A stretch of DNA of 7,086 nt from Devosia sp. (GTDB lineage Bacteria > Pseudomonadota > Alphaproteobacteria > Rhizobiales > Devosiaceae): positions 1-7,086 of the forward strand of contig JAEUMC010000480.1 in NCBI GenBank assembly GCA_016793415.1, in the 5' to 3' direction. The position numbers were made by a program, and so were the translations under genes. The notes beneath the pieces are model-generated. The model saw nothing but the letters and a program-made list of their open reading frames with translations. It was not told where the DNA came from and searched no databases. Shown here in pieces: positions 5,667 through 7,086 of this stretch. Positions within the stretch are counted from its first letter, which is position 1. Each line of letters starts with the position of its first letter.

Positions 5667-6838
5667 ACGTAGCTTTCACCACGCCCCCTGCCCCATTGAC
5701 CGAGAGCGCCCGCGCGGTGTTCCGGCGCATCATCCTCCTGGGTCGAGCCACCCGGCCGATGCTCGGGAGCCTGCTCGATTTTTCAAAGCCCACCATGTCG
5801 GCGGCGATCCTCGAACTCAGCGAACTGGGGCTGGTCGAGCCGGTCGGCACCACGCAGGGCGCCAGCGGCCGCAAGGCCACGGTCTATGGCCTCGGGCGTG
5901 AGGCCGGCTATGTCATCGGCGTCGATGCCGGCGCCACCCAGGTGCGCGCCATTGCCCAGACCCTCGATGGCACCGTGCTCGCCGAAATCGAGCAGACCCC
6001 GTCCGCCGAAGCCGTGCATCTCAATGCCGAAACCGGCAAGGCGATCCGCACTATCCTGAAGCGCCTGCGCCAGAACACCACCGCGCATGGCCCGCTGCGC
6101 GCCGTCTCGGTCGCCGTGCCGGTGATCGTTTCGAAGAACCGCCCCGAGCTCGCCTATCGTGCCGACCTCGATGTCGTCCGCGACTCGATCGGCGAGTTCG
6201 ACGATGCGCCCGTGGTATTCGAAAACAACGTCAACTGCGCCACCATTGCCGAACTCGATCGCGGTGGCGCCCAGGGCCGGCGCTCCTTCGCCTATCTGCA
6301 GGTGGGCGTAAAGCTCGGCCTCGGGCTGGTGCATGATGGCCGGCTGTTCCGTGGCGCCAACGGCGCCGCCGGCGAAGTCGCCCGCCTGCCCTTCCCCTGG
6401 TCCGAGAGCAGCGCCCCGCATCGCAGCGGCCTCGAGGATTACCTCGGCTCGCACGCCCTGATGCAGCGCGTCGGCGCCGACTGGACCGACCGCGGCGCCC
6501 CACCGCAGACTGCCCGCGAACTGTTCGAAATGGCCGCCAACGGCTCCAAAGCCGCCCGCCGCCACGTCGAACAGCACGCCCTCGACATCGGCCGCATCGC
6601 CGCCTCGGTGGTGAGCATCTTCGACCCCGGACTGATCGTCATGGGTGGTGGCGTCGGCCAGAACGAATTGCTGCTGCCGCTGGTCCGCGACGTCATCGCC
6701 GAACTCACCTGGCAGACCGAAGTCACCACCAGCCAGCTGCCCGCCCGCGGCACGGTGCTCGGCGCCTCACAACTGGCGGTGCGCGAGGCGGTACAGTTGC
6801 TGACCGGAACCGAGCATCTGCCGGTTTATGGGGAGTAG
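5654..6838 (+). CDS. ROK-family transcriptional regulator (NagC/Mlc/XylR-like)
   Basis: A 394-residue protein. Residues about 17-80 form a winged helix-turn-helix (ARAVFRRIILLGRATRPMLGSLLDFSKPTMSAAILELSELGLVEP, wing SGRKATVYGL). From about 86 the ROK sugar-binding fold begins with GYVIGVDAGATQVRA. The catalytic loop, normally ENDAN in ROK kinases, is ENNVN (190-194), so the catalytic Asp is Asn192. After AAGEV the usual Gly-His is Ala243-Arg244, and the CxCGxxGCxE zinc motif is absent (RSGLEDYLGSHAL instead). It is therefore a sensor rather than a kinase. Length fits ROK repressors. The start is uncertain: GTG 5654 is the first in-frame choice but lacks a Shine-Dalgarno; TTG 5663 overlaps a leader-ORF stop. 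It lies 143 bp after the SIS gene and probably controls the divergent locus. Confidence 0.9.
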   Translation: MSVLNVAFTTPPAPLTESARAVFRRIILLGRATRPMLGSLLDFSKPTMSAAILELSELGLVEPVGTTQGASGRKATVYGLGREAGYVIGVDAGATQVRAIAQTLDGTVLAEIEQTPSAEAVHLNAETGKAIRTILKRLRQNTTAHGPLRAVSVAVPVIVSKNRPELAYRADLDVVRDSIGEFDDAPVVFENNVNCATIAELDRGGAQGRRSFAYLQVGVKLGLGLVHDGRLFRGANGAAGEVARLPFPWSESSAPHRSGLEDYLGSHALMQRVGADWTDRGAPPQTARELFEMAANGSKAARRHVEQHALDIGRIAASVVSIFDPGLIVMGGGVGQNELLLPLVRDVIAELTWQTEVTTSQLPARGTVLGASQLAVREAVQLLTGTEHLPVYGE

Positions 6839-6840
6839 TG

Positions 6841-6899
6841 CCGCAAGCCCGCGGATCAGGCGCCCTGCCCGCGATCCGTGACCTCACGCGCTCTTGCGG
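6841..6899 (+). terminator. Nested inverted repeats after the regulator gene
   Basis: Two bases after the regulator stop, CCGCAAG (6841-6847) is complementary to CTTGCGG (6893-6899), and inside it CGGATC (6852-6857) is complementary to GATCCG (6873-6878). The nested stem is followed by TTTGA. Placed directly after the stop, it may act in termination or 3' end protection, but the internal loops are large and asymmetric (4 against 14 nt). Confidence 0.35.
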
Positions 6900-6916
6900 T
6901 TTGACACGTGATCAGA

Positions 6917-6934
6917 GCGCCGCAGCTGCGGCGC
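6917..6934. repeat. Perfect 18-bp palindrome
   Basis: GCGCCGCAGCTGCGGCGC equals its own reverse complement. It lies between the regulator and the presumed converging gene. It could be part of a termination region, extruding as a hairpin in either transcript, or a binding site for a dimeric protein. Position favours the first. Confidence 0.5.
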
Positions 6935-6938
6935 ACCA

Positions 6939-6971
6939 GGCCGACCGGGGACCATGCGGTCCCCGCCGGCC
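6939..6971. terminator. Probable bidirectional terminator hairpin
   Basis: CGGGGACC (6946-6953) pairs perfectly with GGTCCCCG (6958-6965) around the 4-nt loop ATGC, and GGCC (6939-6942) with GGCC (6968-6971) extends it after a 3/2 internal loop. It lies 22 bases beyond the stop codon of the minus-strand fragment and about 100 bases after the regulator, as expected between converging genes. No T-run follows on the plus strand. Confidence 0.5.
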
Positions 6972-6993
6972 TGCTGCAGTGACAGCGAAGCCC

Positions 6994-7086
6994 TTATGCC
7001 GGGCTGGCGGCGACGTCGGAGCCGACGTCGATGCCGGCCTGGACGTTGGCGGCCGCCACTTCAAGCCGGGCGGCGAGGTTGGGCTC
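6994..7086 (-). CDS. C-terminal fragment of an unidentified protein
   Basis: On the minus strand the frame is open from the right edge of the window to a TAA at 6996-6994, giving the last 30 residues, which include LAARLEVAAANVQAGIDVG and end ...DVAASPA. The composition (Ala-rich, helix-like, GC in third positions) is plausible for a real C-terminus in this genome, and a hairpin lies just downstream. I do not recognise the family. The plus strand is also open over this stretch, so the strand is not certain. The codons for DVGSDV contain a 20-bp near-palindrome. Confidence 0.45.
   Translation of the reverse strand, partial: EPNLAARLEVAAANVQAGIDVGSDVAASPA
7011..7030. repeat. Inverted repeat, 9-bp arms with 2-bp centre
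   Basis: CGACGTCGG (7011-7019) and CCGACGTCG (7022-7030) are perfect complements separated by AG. CGACGTCG is itself self-complementary, so the motif is also a direct repeat. It lies within the presumed C-terminal coding fragment, encoding Asp-Val-Gly-Ser-Asp-Val on the minus strand. Confidence 0.5.

Noticed and set aside
5783..6577. 264-codon minus-strand frame opposite the ROK regulator
   Set aside because: Low-complexity Gly/Ala composition with no recognisable motif, opposite a clear wHTH-ROK protein.
5654..6838. Active ROK sugar kinase
   Set aside because: It has an N-terminal DNA-binding domain, and the catalytic Asp of the ENDAN loop is Asn192.
6901..6906. Perfect TTGACA -35 hexamer on the plus strand
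   Set aside because: No -10-like sequence lies 16-18 bp downstream; that stretch is the GC-rich palindrome, and no plus-strand gene is evident beyond it.
1..7086. Defence system, prophage, insertion sequence, CRISPR array or toxin-antitoxin pair
   Set aside because: No transposase, integrase, nuclease, phage gene or spaced repeat array is visible; nearly all sequence is accounted for by a sugar-uptake locus.

Overview
The window reads as a chromosomal sugar-utilisation locus of a high-GC Gram-negative bacterium, most likely an alphaproteobacterium of the Hyphomicrobiales (Devosia- or rhizobium-like). That placement is an inference from GC-rich codon use, a binding protein with a classical signal peptide and no lipobox, and the gene layout. 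No mobile element, CRISPR array, tRNA or rRNA was seen.

Layout. A divergent control region (about 4284-4499), clearly more AT-rich than its surroundings, separates two arms. Leftward (minus strand) runs a compact operon: periplasmic solute-binding protein (4283-3009), a 65-bp gap holding a perfect 10-bp stem-loop, MalF-type permease (2943-2056), MalG-type permease (2059-1208), MsmK/UgpC-type ATPase (1197-97), then the first 33 codons of a sugar kinase of the ROK/BadF kind that leaves the window at base 1. Two junctions overlap by 4 bp (ATGA) and a third is a 10-bp gap, so the genes are probably co-transcribed and translationally coupled. Rightward (plus strand) are a SIS-domain sugar-phosphate isomerase/deaminase (4500-5510) and a ROK-family transcriptional regulator (5654-6838). 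The right edge (6839-7086) has several inverted repeats and probably the C-terminal end of an unidentified minus-strand gene converging on the regulator.

Proposed logic (inference). The binding protein captures a sugar in the periplasm, the ABC transporter imports it, the kinase phosphorylates it, and the SIS enzyme isomerises or deaminates the sugar phosphate towards fructose 6-phosphate. The ROK regulator, whose kinase and zinc motifs are both degenerate, would sense the sugar or its phosphate and control the divergent promoters. The SIS protein resembles the isomerase half of GlmS and keeps its Glu, His and C-terminal Lys positions but has no glutaminase domain. An amino sugar such as glucosamine or N-acetylglucosamine is therefore the leading substrate guess, although no NagA-type deacetylase is in the window and the substrate is unproven.

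Most of this is a familiar type of locus. The points worth a second look are the unusual SIS enzyme, the degenerate ROK regulator, a leader ORF whose stop overlaps a possible regulator start, a recurring CTTG(A/G)TC motif near both promoters, and the hairpins.
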